NCBI RefSeq assembly: GCF_003171515.1
Contig: NC_089398.1
Span: 1,426,001-1,490,000, forward strand
Direction of reading: 5' to 3'
DNA from: Pyrenophora tritici-repentis
Taxonomy: Eukaryota; Ascomycota; Dothideomycetes; Pleosporales; Pleosporaceae
Length of the DNA: 64,000 bases
This document shows positions 54,171 through 64,000 of this stretch, in pieces (position 1 is the first letter of the stretch; every line of letters begins with the position of its first letter). The notes under the pieces were generated by a model. That model did not search any database. It was not told the DNA's origin and saw only the letters and a program-made list of their open reading frames with translations. The position numbers and the translations under genes are program-made.

Positions 54171-55178
54171 TTATATCCTCTCTCTCCACCTAACCCCCCA
54201 TTCCCCCTTGGCGAAGCTCGCCTCGACAACAACCCCTTTCATAACCGCCTCGCACTTCCTCTTCTCCGTTTCGTCCGGCACCGCAAAACCAAACGCACAC
54301 CCCCTCCTCGCCGCTTTACGCACCATTTCCCTCTCATCAGCTTTCCTCTGACCCTCCCGTCGCTTCAACTTCATTTCATCCGTCTCCTCAATACGCTCCG
54401 CCCAGCCCTTTTCCCCACCGACAGAGCCATTGACATCGTTTTGAGATTGTGGTGGGCGGACCTTGCCGGAGCCGTAGCCGTACTCGACTGTGTCGGGAAG
54501 GTCTTGCGGGTCTGTTTGATTAGGTTCTAGAACGATCCCGCCTTCAGCTTCGCCATCGGAGTCTGACACGTCTTCTTCACTGGAGGCATCAGGTGAGTCC
54601 CGAGATGTTGCTGCTGCTGTTGGTGTAGGTGCGGGGCCGTCGACCATGTCTACGGACCTCCAGTCTTCAGGCTTTTCTACTACGAAGCGTGCTTTGCGAT
54701 TTTTACGGCGTCCGTAGACCTTTTCGGGGTCCTTTTCGCGCTGAAATACGATTTCTTCTACTGTGCTGCATTCGATGATTATTCGGTGGTCGCCTTTGAT
54801 GGTTTTGGAAGTCTTCTTTTTGTGCTTCTTCTCGCCTTTGGCTCCCTTGATGTCTTCGTGGATATTCTCAGTGTTTGCTGTGCCGGTGCTGCTTTTCACT
54901 GGCTCAGCACCGGCACTCTCTTTCAAGGACTCTGGAGACGCGCCATTGAGGAGTGCAGCGAACGTTGCTTCGATCTTCCGGTCAACAGGGCCGGGTTTGG
55001 TGTTCCGACATCTTGCTGAACAGTACTTCACTTCTGTGGCGTTTTGAGTCTTGCGTCGTTCGCCGATTACACGACCACAGCTGTGGCAATAGGGTACCGT
55101 GTCGCCGACGGTGAGGTAGAGAGGTGGTGGGGTGACGGCGTGCTTGCTAGGCCGGGACCAGCTGTCCATCCACGACAT
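54171..55178 (-). CDS. Zinc-ribbon fungal protein of unknown function, 335 residues
   Basis: One exon. Near the N-terminus, V-P-Y-C-H-S-C-G-R-V-I-G-E-R-R and, 15 residues later, V-K-Y-C-S-A-R-C-R-N form a C-x2-C...C-x3-C zinc-binding pair. It resembles the small bacterial DUF2256 module (C-x2-C-G-R...V-K-Y-C-S-x-R-C-R). A lysine-rich stretch (K-G-E-K-K-H-K-K-K-T-S-K) may be a nuclear signal. An acidic region and a conserved-looking C-terminal block follow (R-R-E-G-Q-R-K-A-D-E-R-E-M-V-R-K-A-A-R-R-G). The end also fits a folded domain (V-V-V-E-A-S-F-A-K-G-E-W-G-V-R-W). An earlier in-frame ATG exists at 55325, but the extra 49 residues look like leader sequence. Function unknown. Confidence 0.75.
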   Translation of the reverse strand: MSWMDSWSRPSKHAVTPPPLYLTVGDTVPYCHSCGRVIGERRKTQNATEVKYCSARCRNTKPGPVDRKIEATFAALLNGASPESLKESAGAEPVKSSTGTANTENIHEDIKGAKGEKKHKKKTSKTIKGDHRIIIECSTVEEIVFQREKDPEKVYGRRKNRKARFVVEKPEDWRSVDMVDGPAPTPTAAATSRDSPDASSEEDVSDSDGEAEGGIVLEPNQTDPQDLPDTVEYGYGSGKVRPPQSQNDVNGSVGGEKGWAERIEETDEMKLKRREGQRKADEREMVRKAARRGCAFGFAVPDETEKRKCEAVMKGVVVEASFAKGEWGVRWRERI

Positions 55179-55924
55179 TTTGCTGAATTCTGAACGAGAG
55201 GTTAAGGGGTAGAGATGTTTATATGGGAATCTATTGAGAGATAGTTGTTGTGAGTATCGCTGGCAAAAGGTGGTTGATGTGTTGGTCGTAAAGGTACAGG
55301 TACGGATGCACGACGTCATCGGCATTCACCTGCATGTAAGCCTAAACTCTGTATCGTAGAGCGCCAGGGTGATGTAGGTATATTGTGAAGCTCAAGGTGT
55401 ATTTACTGTACCATGACAATCTTCTGAGACTACTATGATGACGTACTTGAAGCATTCTTCTAGTGTGTGCAGCACGTGCGCTCTTGTTTGTTGGTAGGAA
55501 GCCATCAGTTAGTCATACCTGGATCGGTTATTGCAACCATGATGGAATTGAAGCCTAGTTTCTAATTTTCTCACTCATGCCAGCATATCTTTAGGGGGTC
55601 GTCGCCGGCACCATATCGACAGAGATGCTCCGACTGCTCGGTGTCGGTTCCTCGGATGTTTCATACCCCACGATGGATGCTCCAGCACCGTTACCGAGCT
55701 TAACAATGGCCACCATCTCGGAAGTCCGACGCGTCCTAAGGCTCGCAGTCTCGCAGTACCCATACACCCGAAGAAGCATGGACATGTTATATCAAGGCCT
55801 TGGGCGCTCTATTCGCCCTGACAAAGAGTTCCCGATTGATCGAATTACCTCCTTGGGCTCTATTCTGCGCAGAACACCAGATCACGTCTTGCCCTGGGCA
55901 TAAGATCCGTTACAAAGCGGACAA
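55179..55924. promoter_or_regulatory. Divergent promoter region between zinc-ribbon gene and pantothenate kinase
   Basis: About 750 bases; short frames only (for example 55625-55903) without family signal. No repeat. Confidence 0.4.
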
Positions 55925-57618
55925 ATGGAACGACTATCGCTATCTCCAGCTGCGGCTCCATTGCCGAACCCTCCTTTTGCACTTTCATCGCGTCGTTCCC
56001 TTTCCATAGCAAACAGACGACCTTTGCGCGTGCGCCGTCGCAGCAATAAAGCAACGCTGCAGCCAAGACCCCGAACTGTATCCATGTCGCCTGCACAAGA
56101 CCCCGCGACGGGTGAAACCGGCAGCAGAGCATCGCGTGCGCACACTTTAGAGACGTCGTCGACGTCGGAATCGGGTCGCCCGAGACGTACCACGGCCCAG
56201 AGCGACATTCAGGAAACGATACAACACCCGGGCAATGTGCGCATCAACGTCCAGGGCGCTTTCATCGTCGACGAGGAGCATCCGGATACTCCGTCGAGCG
56301 AAGACTATGAGCACGACCCGCACGACATTAGACTTCCAAACCACACTTCAGTAGTGAGCCATGTAGCCGTTGATGTAAGTACACATGTGCCATCGCGCAA
56401 ATCCGACCGACTATCAGCCCTACCCCTTTGTACATGCGACAACAGCGTGCTAACTGGTTGCGCCGCATAGATTGGAGGTTCCCTTGCAAAACTCGTCTAC
56501 TTTTCGCGAGAACCTGGCGATGGCTCGATTGGCGGCCGGCTGAACTTCTTCAAGTTCGAGACAGACAGGATAGATTCGTGTATAGAGTTTATGCGCAAAC
56601 TGCAAGCGGACCAGAAACACGATAACGGTCAAAAGTCACAAGATCTGTGTATCATGGCGACTGGCGGTGGAGCCTTCAAGTACCATGACAAGATAACACA
56701 GGCTTTGGATGTGGAAGTCATACGAGAAGACGAGATGGAGTGCTTGATCATAGGTAAGAGGGTGGCGCTTGCTACATATCAAGAGCGGCTACTGACTACG
56801 ACCGTACAGGGCTCGATTTCTTCATCAATGAGATACCCAACGAGGTCTTTACCTACAGCGAAGACAGCCCGATGACCTTTATGCCGCACCCCCCAGACCC
56901 GCCAAACATCTACCCCTACCTCCTCGTCAACATCGGCTCCGGCGTCTCCATGATCAAAGTCTCCGGACCACGACAATTCGAGCGCATAGGCGGAACCTCA
57001 TTAGGAGGAGGAACACTCTGGGGCCTTTTATCCCTCCTTACCGGCGCCCGCAGCTTCGACGACATGCTGCGACTCGCCGAAAATGGCGACAACTCCACCG
57101 TCGACCTCCTCGTCGGCGACATCTACGGCCAAGCCTACAACAAAATCGGTCTCAAGAGCACACACATCGCCTCCTCGTTTGGAAAAGTCTACAAGATGAA
57201 GCGCGCCGCCGAGCGCGACGCAGAAGACGGATGCAACGGCGACTTCAAGCACAGAGAAGAAGCAGAGCACGTCCAAGGTTCCTCTGAACTCTCTCACGCC
57301 TCAGCTTCCTTCCGCCCAGAAGACATGGCCCGCTCCCTCCTGTACGCCGTCTCAAATAACATTGGCCAGATTGCGCACCTGCACGCGGAAAAACATGGGT
57401 TGCCACGTATTTACTTTGGGGGCTCGTTCATTGGTGGGCACTCGCAGACTATGAATACGCTGTCTTATGCTATTCGCTTTTGGTCAAAGGATACGAGACA
57501 GGCCTACTTCTTGAGACATGAAGGCTATCTGGGGGCTGTGGGCGCCTTCTTGAAGAGGCAGCCGCGGAATTGGGGGAGGAGGGAGAGCTTTGTGGGGGGT
57601 GGGAAGCCGCCTGCTTGA
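55925..57618 (+). CDS. CAB1: Pantothenate kinase, eukaryotic type II
   Basis: First enzyme of coenzyme A synthesis, phosphorylating pantothenate with ATP. 513 residues from exons 55925-56374, 56471-56753 and 56810-57618, GT-AG introns of 96 and 56 bp. After intron 1 the catalytic domain begins I-G-G-S-L-A-K-L-V-Y-F (nucleotide-binding loop). It continues through C-I-M-A-T-G-G-G-A-F-K-Y, E-M-E-C-L-I-I-G, L-L-V-N-I-G-S-G-V-S-M-I-K-V, R-I-G-G-T-S-L-G-G-G-T-L-W-G-L and I-Y-F-G-G-S-F-I-G-G-H. These are the family's glycine-rich blocks in the right order. The N-terminal 150 residues are a non-conserved extension. Its first 50 are Arg/Ser-rich like a mitochondrial presequence, which some eukaryotic PanKs have. 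A second possible start is the ATG 52 codons downstream (M-S-P-A-Q-D). Confidence 0.9.
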
Positions 57619-58856
57619 GTGTGCTTTTTCTTTCTTGCTCTTTGAATGTAGGGGTTGATGGCGTGCATCTAGACAGCAGCAGCGTGTTTTCAGCATCGAT
57701 AGAATCGTAGCTATATCGCTCATGTGATAGCTTTTCTTCTTTTGCTATGGTTTCGCGACGACCCAACAATCAAAGATGAAAAATACAACTTTCTGACATA
57801 CAAAAATACCAACATATCATCCCTTCCACCTCCAAACCTAAAAAACCGTATCTGAATCCACCCTCATATCATAGCAGTCATTACTAACCACACCCCCCTG
57901 TTTCCCATACTTACCCCCACAGTTACAACTATCCACCGGCACCAAAAAATACCTCTTGCACTCGTCATAATCCCACTTCCACTGACACCCATCGTGTACT
58001 GTCATCGACATGATAATCTCAACACCTGTCCCGGACCCCTGCTGCGGCAGTGTAAAAATCTGCTGGTTGAAGAACTTCGGGCCTAGGATGTCGCCGCGTG
58101 AACCCAGCGTGTTGCAATAGGAGTTGATTGTGTTGTCGATGCGGGCATGTTCAGTGCGTTGGCCGAGGCCGCAGTAGCATTTTACTTTGTTGGTTTGGGG
58201 GTCTCCTTCGCGGGGGGAGGGGGCGGGTGGTTGTTGGAGGGTTTTGGTGGTGGTTTTGGTGGAGGATGAAGAGGAAGAGGAGGTCTTAGTGCTTCTGGGA
58301 CAGACGCTCAAGGCCTCTTCCCAGTTTTCACCGTAGCCTTCGCTGCTGCTGCCGCCGTCGAGGTAAGTCGAGTTGTCGCCGTAAAGCCAGGGTTTGTTGA
58401 GGCAGAGTTGGTCCTAAAAAGCGCATTGTTCGACGAGAGGGCTTTCGTATTGGCCAATGTATGGTTCTAGTTGGCGTTTTGGCCAGCTTCCTGTGGGGGT
58501 CGGGGGCGCGTTGGGGTCGATGGACGGGGGTGGAGTGGGGAAGGGGATGGTGGGTGCTTTTATGGTCGAGGAGCCGTCTGGATCAGTGTACACGACTGCA
58601 GGCCATGCAGAGGTTTTTTCTGGGATGGGCCAGAATAGCTCGAAGCTTTGTCTTCTCTGGACGGCGGCACCGTTTCCGCCGGACAGTGTGACGGCCTCGA
58701 ACCACCATTCCGAGATGGTTATGGGCGCCTTTGTGATGGTGCTCGTCCAGGACCCGTCACTGACTGTGATCAACGGATAATTTTACTGTGCTTGTTGCCT
58801 TTGTCCATAGTGGAATCTTGACTTTACACGGAGGCGAGCATGTGAACTTGGGCACG

Positions 58857-58928
58857 TCCATGTCCCAGATCTTGGGATCGTCCATGTCCCAGATCTTGGG
58901 ATCGTCCATGTCCCAGATCTTGGGATCA
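58857..58928 (-). repeat. 24 bp minisatellite, three copies, in the GH55 pseudogene
   Basis: Three tandem 24 bp units at 58857-58880, 58881-58904 and 58905-58928, identical except for the last base. On the minus strand they encode repeated D-P-K-I-W-D-M-D. Other GH55 proteins have this stretch once, so it expanded in frame. Confidence 0.92.
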
Positions 58929-60236
58929 ATCCAGATGAACTCGTCGTACAAGGATCTGTTGGCACTTACATCCAACACGGAAATCTGCGACCAGAACGGG
59001 TGCATGTTGACGTTGAGATTGTCTTTGGCGGGGATACCTTTACCGTCCATGACGGCCATGTATTTGGCGCCGATGGTGACGAGGTGATTGATGCGGACGT
59101 TTGAGTAGTTCTTCTCAAGTAACATGAGCGCTTTTTGACAGAGCTGTTGGTCAATGCATGTTTGTGCATAGGTCGAGAACCACGAATAGAGCCCGGCGCT
59201 GGCAATGAAGATGTTCATGGATTCGCGAATGAAGACTGCCCAGGACTCATCACAGCCACTGAACTCATCGCCGGCTGTACATTTGTAGGTAGGATCCCCG
59301 GCAAACACCCCGACGGCTGAGGTGAAGGGCGCGGGTGGTTGCGGGGTTGGCTGGTAGTAAGGTGACTCTGCTTGTATCAAACCAGCAAAGATTCTTGATG
59401 CTTTGTTGAAGTTGAATTGGTAGAATACAGCGTGTTCGGATGCCGTTCCGTATAGCTTTTGATTGTGAGATACTGATTCAAATGAAAACTGGTGAACTAA
59501 GATTACCATGTCGGCTGCACGCTCTCAATCAGGAAACCACGCGCTACATAGAAAGAATTTTGTACCATGGTTTTGTTGGCATCGTTCATATTGGGATCAC
59601 TAATTCGTCAGTCAGAAGCTGTAGCTGATCAAGGGAAAAAGGAAGATCGGACTCACTCAATCGTATGGTCAGACCCCCACAGCCACATATTCTCAAAGTG
59701 TCCTGATCCTGTCTTTGTCAAGTGCATCGTCAAGCTAGAAGCATTGCAGCCTGGGGCGGTACCACTTGTCAACGGCGGACACTCGGCAGGTGTCAATTTG
59801 GTACCTGTGGCACCTCCAATACGCGCATGACAGTCCCATAATCCTGCTGCCCCAGGGCTCGACGCTTGAATATTCCACTCGACCAAGATGGCTCCTGTTG
59901 TTGGGCCGACAGTGGTGAAGAGGAGGTCCTGCATCTCGACGTCGCCAACCTGACCAGACGTTTCCACTTTGAGCATGACCTTGGGGTTCAGTGCATCTGA
60001 AAAGCATGTTCCCGAGGCTGCGAGTTGCGACCAAGTTTCACCTACAAGCTTTGAGCCACTGGGTATAGTGACGGTTAATGTCAAGATGTAAGAGCCTGCG
60101 TCGATGAACAAGATCTTGCCCACTGCCGCATACAAGGCGGACTGGAAAGCTGCTGTATCGTCGGTAACGCCATCGCCTCTGGCTCCAAGGTCTTTCAAAT
60201 GGACAAAATCTCCCATACTGCGATCCTCATACTGTG

Positions 60237-60252
60237 GCTTCGCTCGCTCGCT
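60237..60252 (-). repeat. 4 bp slippage tract causing a frameshift
   Basis: On the minus strand the sequence reads TACGAGCGAGCGAGCGAAG. Removing one 4 bp unit restores the family reading Y-Y-E-R-A-K-P-Q-Y-E, so replication slippage probably added it. Confidence 0.75.
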
Positions 60253-61399
60253 CGTAATAAGCACCGTTGCCGTCAAGCAGTTTCGAATGCCGTCGGAACT
60301 GACCGACCTTGGTAGCCGTGACTAAATCACGGTCCTTCGTATCAGCGGAACCTTTATAGATAGGACCATAAGTCCATTGACCAATGTTTGACGATACGCC
60401 GAGGATAGTGGCGCCAGTGTTATCGACAACGGCGGCAGTGACGCCCGAGAGCTTGATGTTCTCGAGAACAAGGCCTGTAGTTCCTGTCCCGGAGGTTTTG
60501 GATGGTGGCTCCACAACAACAACTGTGTTGGCGTTGTTGAAGGAAGAGTCGAGGAAGCTGGCTGATCCGATGTTGCTTGATGTCGCTGTGCTACCACCAC
60601 TAGAGCCAGAACCGCTGTCTGGCACCAGCTTGAACCCTGTGCTCACGTTGTTCATTTCTATCGACTTCCACGCCCATCCCCAATCCCAAATCAGCTGCAC
60701 GCCCACGGTGCAGCCACTGAACTTTAAACGCTGCGCGATGAACTGCTGACTGCCACCAAACAGTCCAACCGTGCCCCCCTGAAATTCGACATCGGATATC
60801 TGACCGCCGCTACCATTCTCTGCATACATGCCGTACCCAGACGATCCGGCGATGAGTAAGAGGTTCTGCGTGCTGGTGGCTTGAGCGACTTGATAATGCA
60901 GACATGCCACCTTCTGTGACGTACGCGTCTGCGTTACATCGATGATAAGATTGCGCAACTGCCGGTAAAAGTTGGCGGTATTGACAAAGTACTGTTGGTC
61001 AAGTCCGTCGGTACCCGTACCACCGCCTGTATACTCATCCGTTGACAAGACACCCATACCGATGAAACTCTTGGATGCCTTCAACGTCGGACGCGCGTTG
61101 GCATCACCAATTACCTGCGTGCCGAACGGCATAACGATTGTAGACGAGATGACATAGGTGCCTGGCGGGATGTACACGATTGCGTTCCTGACTGTGGATC
61201 CATTGCATTTTACTGCACATCGTTTGCCGTCGCTCATGGCATTCTTGAAGGCTTTTGTGTCGTCTGTCACACCGTCTCCGACGGCGCCGTAGCTGCGGAC
61301 ATTGCGAAAAACCTTGTAGGAAGCATCCCCACCCCAAGGGACGGTTCCCTTGTGGTCAATACTGCCCATCCAATACAAGCCTGTTGCACGTTTGGTAGT

Positions 61400-64000
61400 T
61401 GCTCGTCTTGTGAGCCAGCTGAACGTCCGTTCTACCAAATAGGAATGGACCTAGTGCAGCTAAGAGAAAGAAACGAGCGCTGCTACAATGGAGATCTATG
61501 GATGCTCCATGCAGTGTGTTCGTATAGTAAGTGGCATAAGGCATGCTGCCTAGCAGATAAGAGCTCAGGCACCCTTAAGCGCACAGTAATGCGTCTACTA
61601 GCTAAGATTAAACGCCAGTTCGATGCGGTCGTAGTAGTCGTGAAGCTTGACAACGAGCGCGGCTATAGCGAGTTGCTCTATGTGCTTAAAGATCTCGGTA
61701 TTATTGTGGAACCCCGAGCTGAGTACACAGAGGAGCAGAACGGCCTATTAGAACAGGCTGGGAAGATGATCGTGATCCGAGCGAGAGCGGTCAGAATTGA
61801 TAGAAGACTGCCAATGGAACTCTCAAATGAGTGCTGTCTTGTGGCAGTCTACCTGCTTAACAGAACACCAGTTGAATCACTGGGATGGAAGACTCCGTAC
61901 GAGGTAGTACGGGGACAGAAGCCGTCGGCAGCTCACCTTAATGTTGTGGGAGCCCGAGCCTACGTGCTGAATAATAAGCTAAAGCGAGGAGAGAAGCTCG
62001 AATCTCGCGCGCTGATCGGACAGCTAGTTGGATACGACTCCACGAACATATACCGAGTATGGATGCCAGCATTGGGACGAGTCCTCAGGACGAGAGACGT
62101 CGTCTTCATGTCTAATGATGGAACTGAGCCTGTCTACCCAGATCGACAGACTCTGAGAGAGGTGGTGACGATACTGGACGTTCCAGAACCACTAGAGGAA
62201 ACCGACTAGGAGATAGAAATGCTCCTACAGTCGGCGCAAAGAGACTGGAGTGGTCCGAGCCGGTCCGAGCAAGCCGCTCGAACAGACCACGCCAAGGATG
62301 CGCCTCGGACGTTGCCAACACCTGAGAGCACTCCAGAATCAATGCCTGAGCCCGAGCCCGAGCCCGAGCCCGAGCTGGAAACAGTCGAAATGCCGCGAGG
62401 CTGGGAGCAGATACCAGCCGAAGCAGAGGCACTAGATCGACGATTAAACAACGCTCTAAGACGTGAGGAGATTAGCGGTCAGGTTAGTGAGTCGAACGTT
62501 CTGACGGGGAAAAGGCAGAGGAAGACGCTCGGCACGTACTTCGTTGCGTTCGCCCAAGCACTTCAGCAAACAGAGCCACAGAAGTCACGGCTACACAGGG
62601 ATGAGCTTCCGCCTCCGCTAAAGAGATAGAAAGACCTAGAGAAGCACCCTTTTAGACAGGAATTTAAAGCGGCAGCAGCGAAAGAATTCAAGAGCTGTCG
62701 TGAAAAGGGCTGTTTTAAGACAACGTCAGCCACAGTAGTTGATACCTAGAGATTGCCCTTGATGTGGGTATTTACGTACAAATTTAATGAAGACGGACTT
62801 CTGTACAAGTACAAGGCTCGGCTTGTCGTGAGAGGAGACCTCCAGGAGGACTGGGGCGACACGTACGCAGCCACGCTGGCCGCACGAGTGTTCAGATTCC
62901 TTATGGCTCTCACGGCAGCCTTTGGCGTAAAAGCATATTAGTATGATGTGCTAAACGCGTTTTTAAACGCACCTCTTGAGAAGCTAGTCTACGTACAGAC
63001 TCCAGATCCGTACGTAGAAGAGCTTGGCAAGATACTTAAGCTTAAGAGAGCTCTTTATAGGCTGAAAGACGCGCCTCTTCTCTGGTATAAGCACCTAAAG
63101 GAGACGCTGATTAAGTTAGGTCTGAAACCAGTAAAGGACGTTCCTTGCTTGTTTACTAACAAGAGACTGATAGTCTTCTTCTATGTTGATGATATCGTGG
63201 TACTGGTACATCTAGATCACCTTGATAATCATCAGGAATTTGAGAGACGACTGGAGGCGGTATACGACCTGAGAAAGCTTAGAGAGCTCAAGTGGTTCCT
63301 TGGGATCAGAGTTCTGAGAGACTGGACAGCAGGAACGATCTAGCTAACACAAGACTCATTTATTGAGAAGGTAGTCAACAAGTATGACTTAGATCAGAAG
63401 TCTGGGGGGAGATATCCAGCAGTTCCACTTGTGGAGAACTCCCTGCCCCAGACTGGAGAGGATACGAATCACCAGCGTACTCAGCTGTACCAGCAGCTAG
63501 TCGGATCGCTGGCGTACATCTCGACATTCACGAGACCGGATGTGGCACGAGCCCACTCAGTACTGGCCCGGCATCTCCAGAACCCTGGGCAGAAGCACGT
63601 ATCGGCGGTAAAGCATGTCTGGCGATACCTGTATGGAACAAGACATCTGGCGATCAGAGCTAGTCAGCAGATAGCAGAGAGCTCGTCCTACGTCTGGGAC
63701 AAGTCTCTCTTCTATAGAGCATCTGATGCAGCGTTTGCTGATGATGTGGAAAGTCGTCAATCATCTCATGGATATTTGTTCAAGCTCTATGGGATGCCTA
63801 TTAACTAGAAGGCTACCCGCCAGAGATCTGTTACGAAGTCAACAACTGAGGTCAAGCTGATAGCTCTATCAGCAACCGGAGGGGATATGGAATGGTGGAC
63901 CTAGGTCTTCCAGCATATCAAGTTCGACCCGGAGATTCAACCAACGATCTACTGCGACAACGAGCAGACGGTTGGGATCGTTAAGAAAGAAGACGAACGG
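61400..64000 (+). mobile_element. Ty1/Copia retrotransposon, 5'-truncated, runs off the window
   Basis: Copia pol-type coding sequence starting just before R-P-F-Y-Q-I-G-M-D-L-V-Q, the start of the integrase region, and continuing in one orientation to the last base. No LTR, gag or protease lies on the left, so the element is truncated there rather than cleanly inserted. The order integrase, reverse transcriptase, RNase H is that of the Copia superfamily. The right end lies outside the window. Confidence 0.9.
61425..64000 (+). pseudogene. Copia pol polyprotein with in-frame stops
   Basis: Integrase: L-D-N-E-R-G-Y-S-E-L-L and P-R-A-E-Y-T-E-E-Q-N-G-L-L-E carry the D and E of the catalytic triad; then N-R-T-P-V-E-S. 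A Pro-Glu tract (CCCGAG units near 62347-62376) marks the linker. Reverse transcriptase: P-L-M-W-V-F-T-Y-K-F-N, Y-D-V-L-N-A-F-L-N-A-P-L and the F-F-Y-V-D-D-I active site near 63181. RNase H: S-D-A-A-F-A-D-D and the end Y-C-D-N-E-Q-T-V-G-I-V. At least six TAG codons interrupt the frame (for example 62207, 62627, 62747, 62939, 63341, 63806), plus one near 63901. Each sits where homologous copia proteins have Gln or Trp, as RIP would produce. The element cannot make a working polyprotein. Confidence 0.88.

Larger units (their letters stand above)
57838..61400 (-). pseudogene. GH55 beta-1,3-glucanase, decayed and 5'-truncated
   Basis: A secreted exo-beta-1,3-glucanase family, recognised by two pectate-lyase-like beta-helix domains. 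The first runs from G-L-Y-W-M-G-S-I-D-H-K-G (near 61380) and includes V-R-S-Y-G-A-V-G-D-G-V-T-D-D-T. The second includes L-K-D-L-G-A-R-G-D-G-V-T-D-D-T (near 60180). The 5' end with the signal peptide is missing where copia sequence begins. Between the domains a GAGC tract near 60237-60252 carries one extra 4 bp unit and shifts the frame. Near 59486-59508 the intron that would join P-T-W to L-Y-G-T-A lacks a usable splice pair. A 1 bp shift lies near 58778, and TAG at 58414 breaks the tail. A 24 bp unit is triplicated at 58857-58928. A cysteine-rich C-terminal domain (V-D-S-C-N-C-G-G-K-Y-G-K-Q-G-G) ends at 57838. At least four lesions make it non-functional as one gene. Confidence 0.85.

Overview
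The window is a piece of a filamentous ascomycete genome, most likely a Dothideomycete of the Pleosporales type. That placement is an inference. It rests on short 45-120 bp GT-AG introns, fungal gene families (kapC-type bZIP, Pex14, seipin, GDT1, a TRF-type telomere protein) and transposons whose reading frames are broken by TAG/TAA codons of the kind made by repeat-induced point mutation (RIP). No rRNA, tRNA or CRISPR was seen. I modelled 21 protein genes that look intact, one gene with a doubtful structure, and several broken ones.

Layout. 1-5.6 kb: the last codons of a transposase (zinc knuckle), a pterin carbinolamine dehydratase gene, a kapC-like bZIP gene, and a 1.6 kb Tc1/mariner element with a 128 bp hAT-type MITE inside its dead transposase. 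5.6-8.1 kb: gene-empty, T/C-rich DNA. 8.1-21.7 kb: an NKxDP-repeat protein, class II fructose-bisphosphate aldolase (with two splice sites that look non-canonical), mitochondrial bL9m and a USP30/Ubp16-type deubiquitinase in divergent orientation, a Gfo/Idh/MocA oxidoreductase, and a conserved fungal protein of unknown function. 21.7-25.4 kb: a gene-empty 3.7 kb block holding a degenerate tandem array with a period of about 43 bp, the most unusual structural signal in the window. 25.4-57.6 kb: dense, ordinary gene space with Pex14, a small conserved protein, a PARP-type zinc-finger protein, a large mitochondrial protein, seipin, a secreted CNGWxG-repeat protein, an HSL-type esterase, a P-TEFb-type cyclin, GDT1, a TRF/telobox protein, a zinc-finger protein and pantothenate kinase. 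57.8-64.0 kb: a decayed GH55 beta-1,3-glucanase gene whose 5' end abuts a truncated, stop-riddled Ty1/Copia element that runs off the window.

The genes do not form a pathway cluster. Most are single-copy housekeeping functions (glycolysis, CoA synthesis, mitochondrial translation, peroxisome import, lipid droplets, Golgi ion transport, telomere binding). Accessory material sits at the two ends and in the two gene-empty blocks. The best candidates for undescribed biology are the 43 bp array at 22.3-24.1 kb, the secreted W/C repeat protein at 43.2-44.3 kb, the NKxDP-repeat locus at 8.1-9.6 kb, and the odd aldolase splice sites.

Exon coordinates were worked out by hand from splice signals and frame closure. 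Where an open frame began at a non-ATG codon I moved the start to the first plausible ATG.
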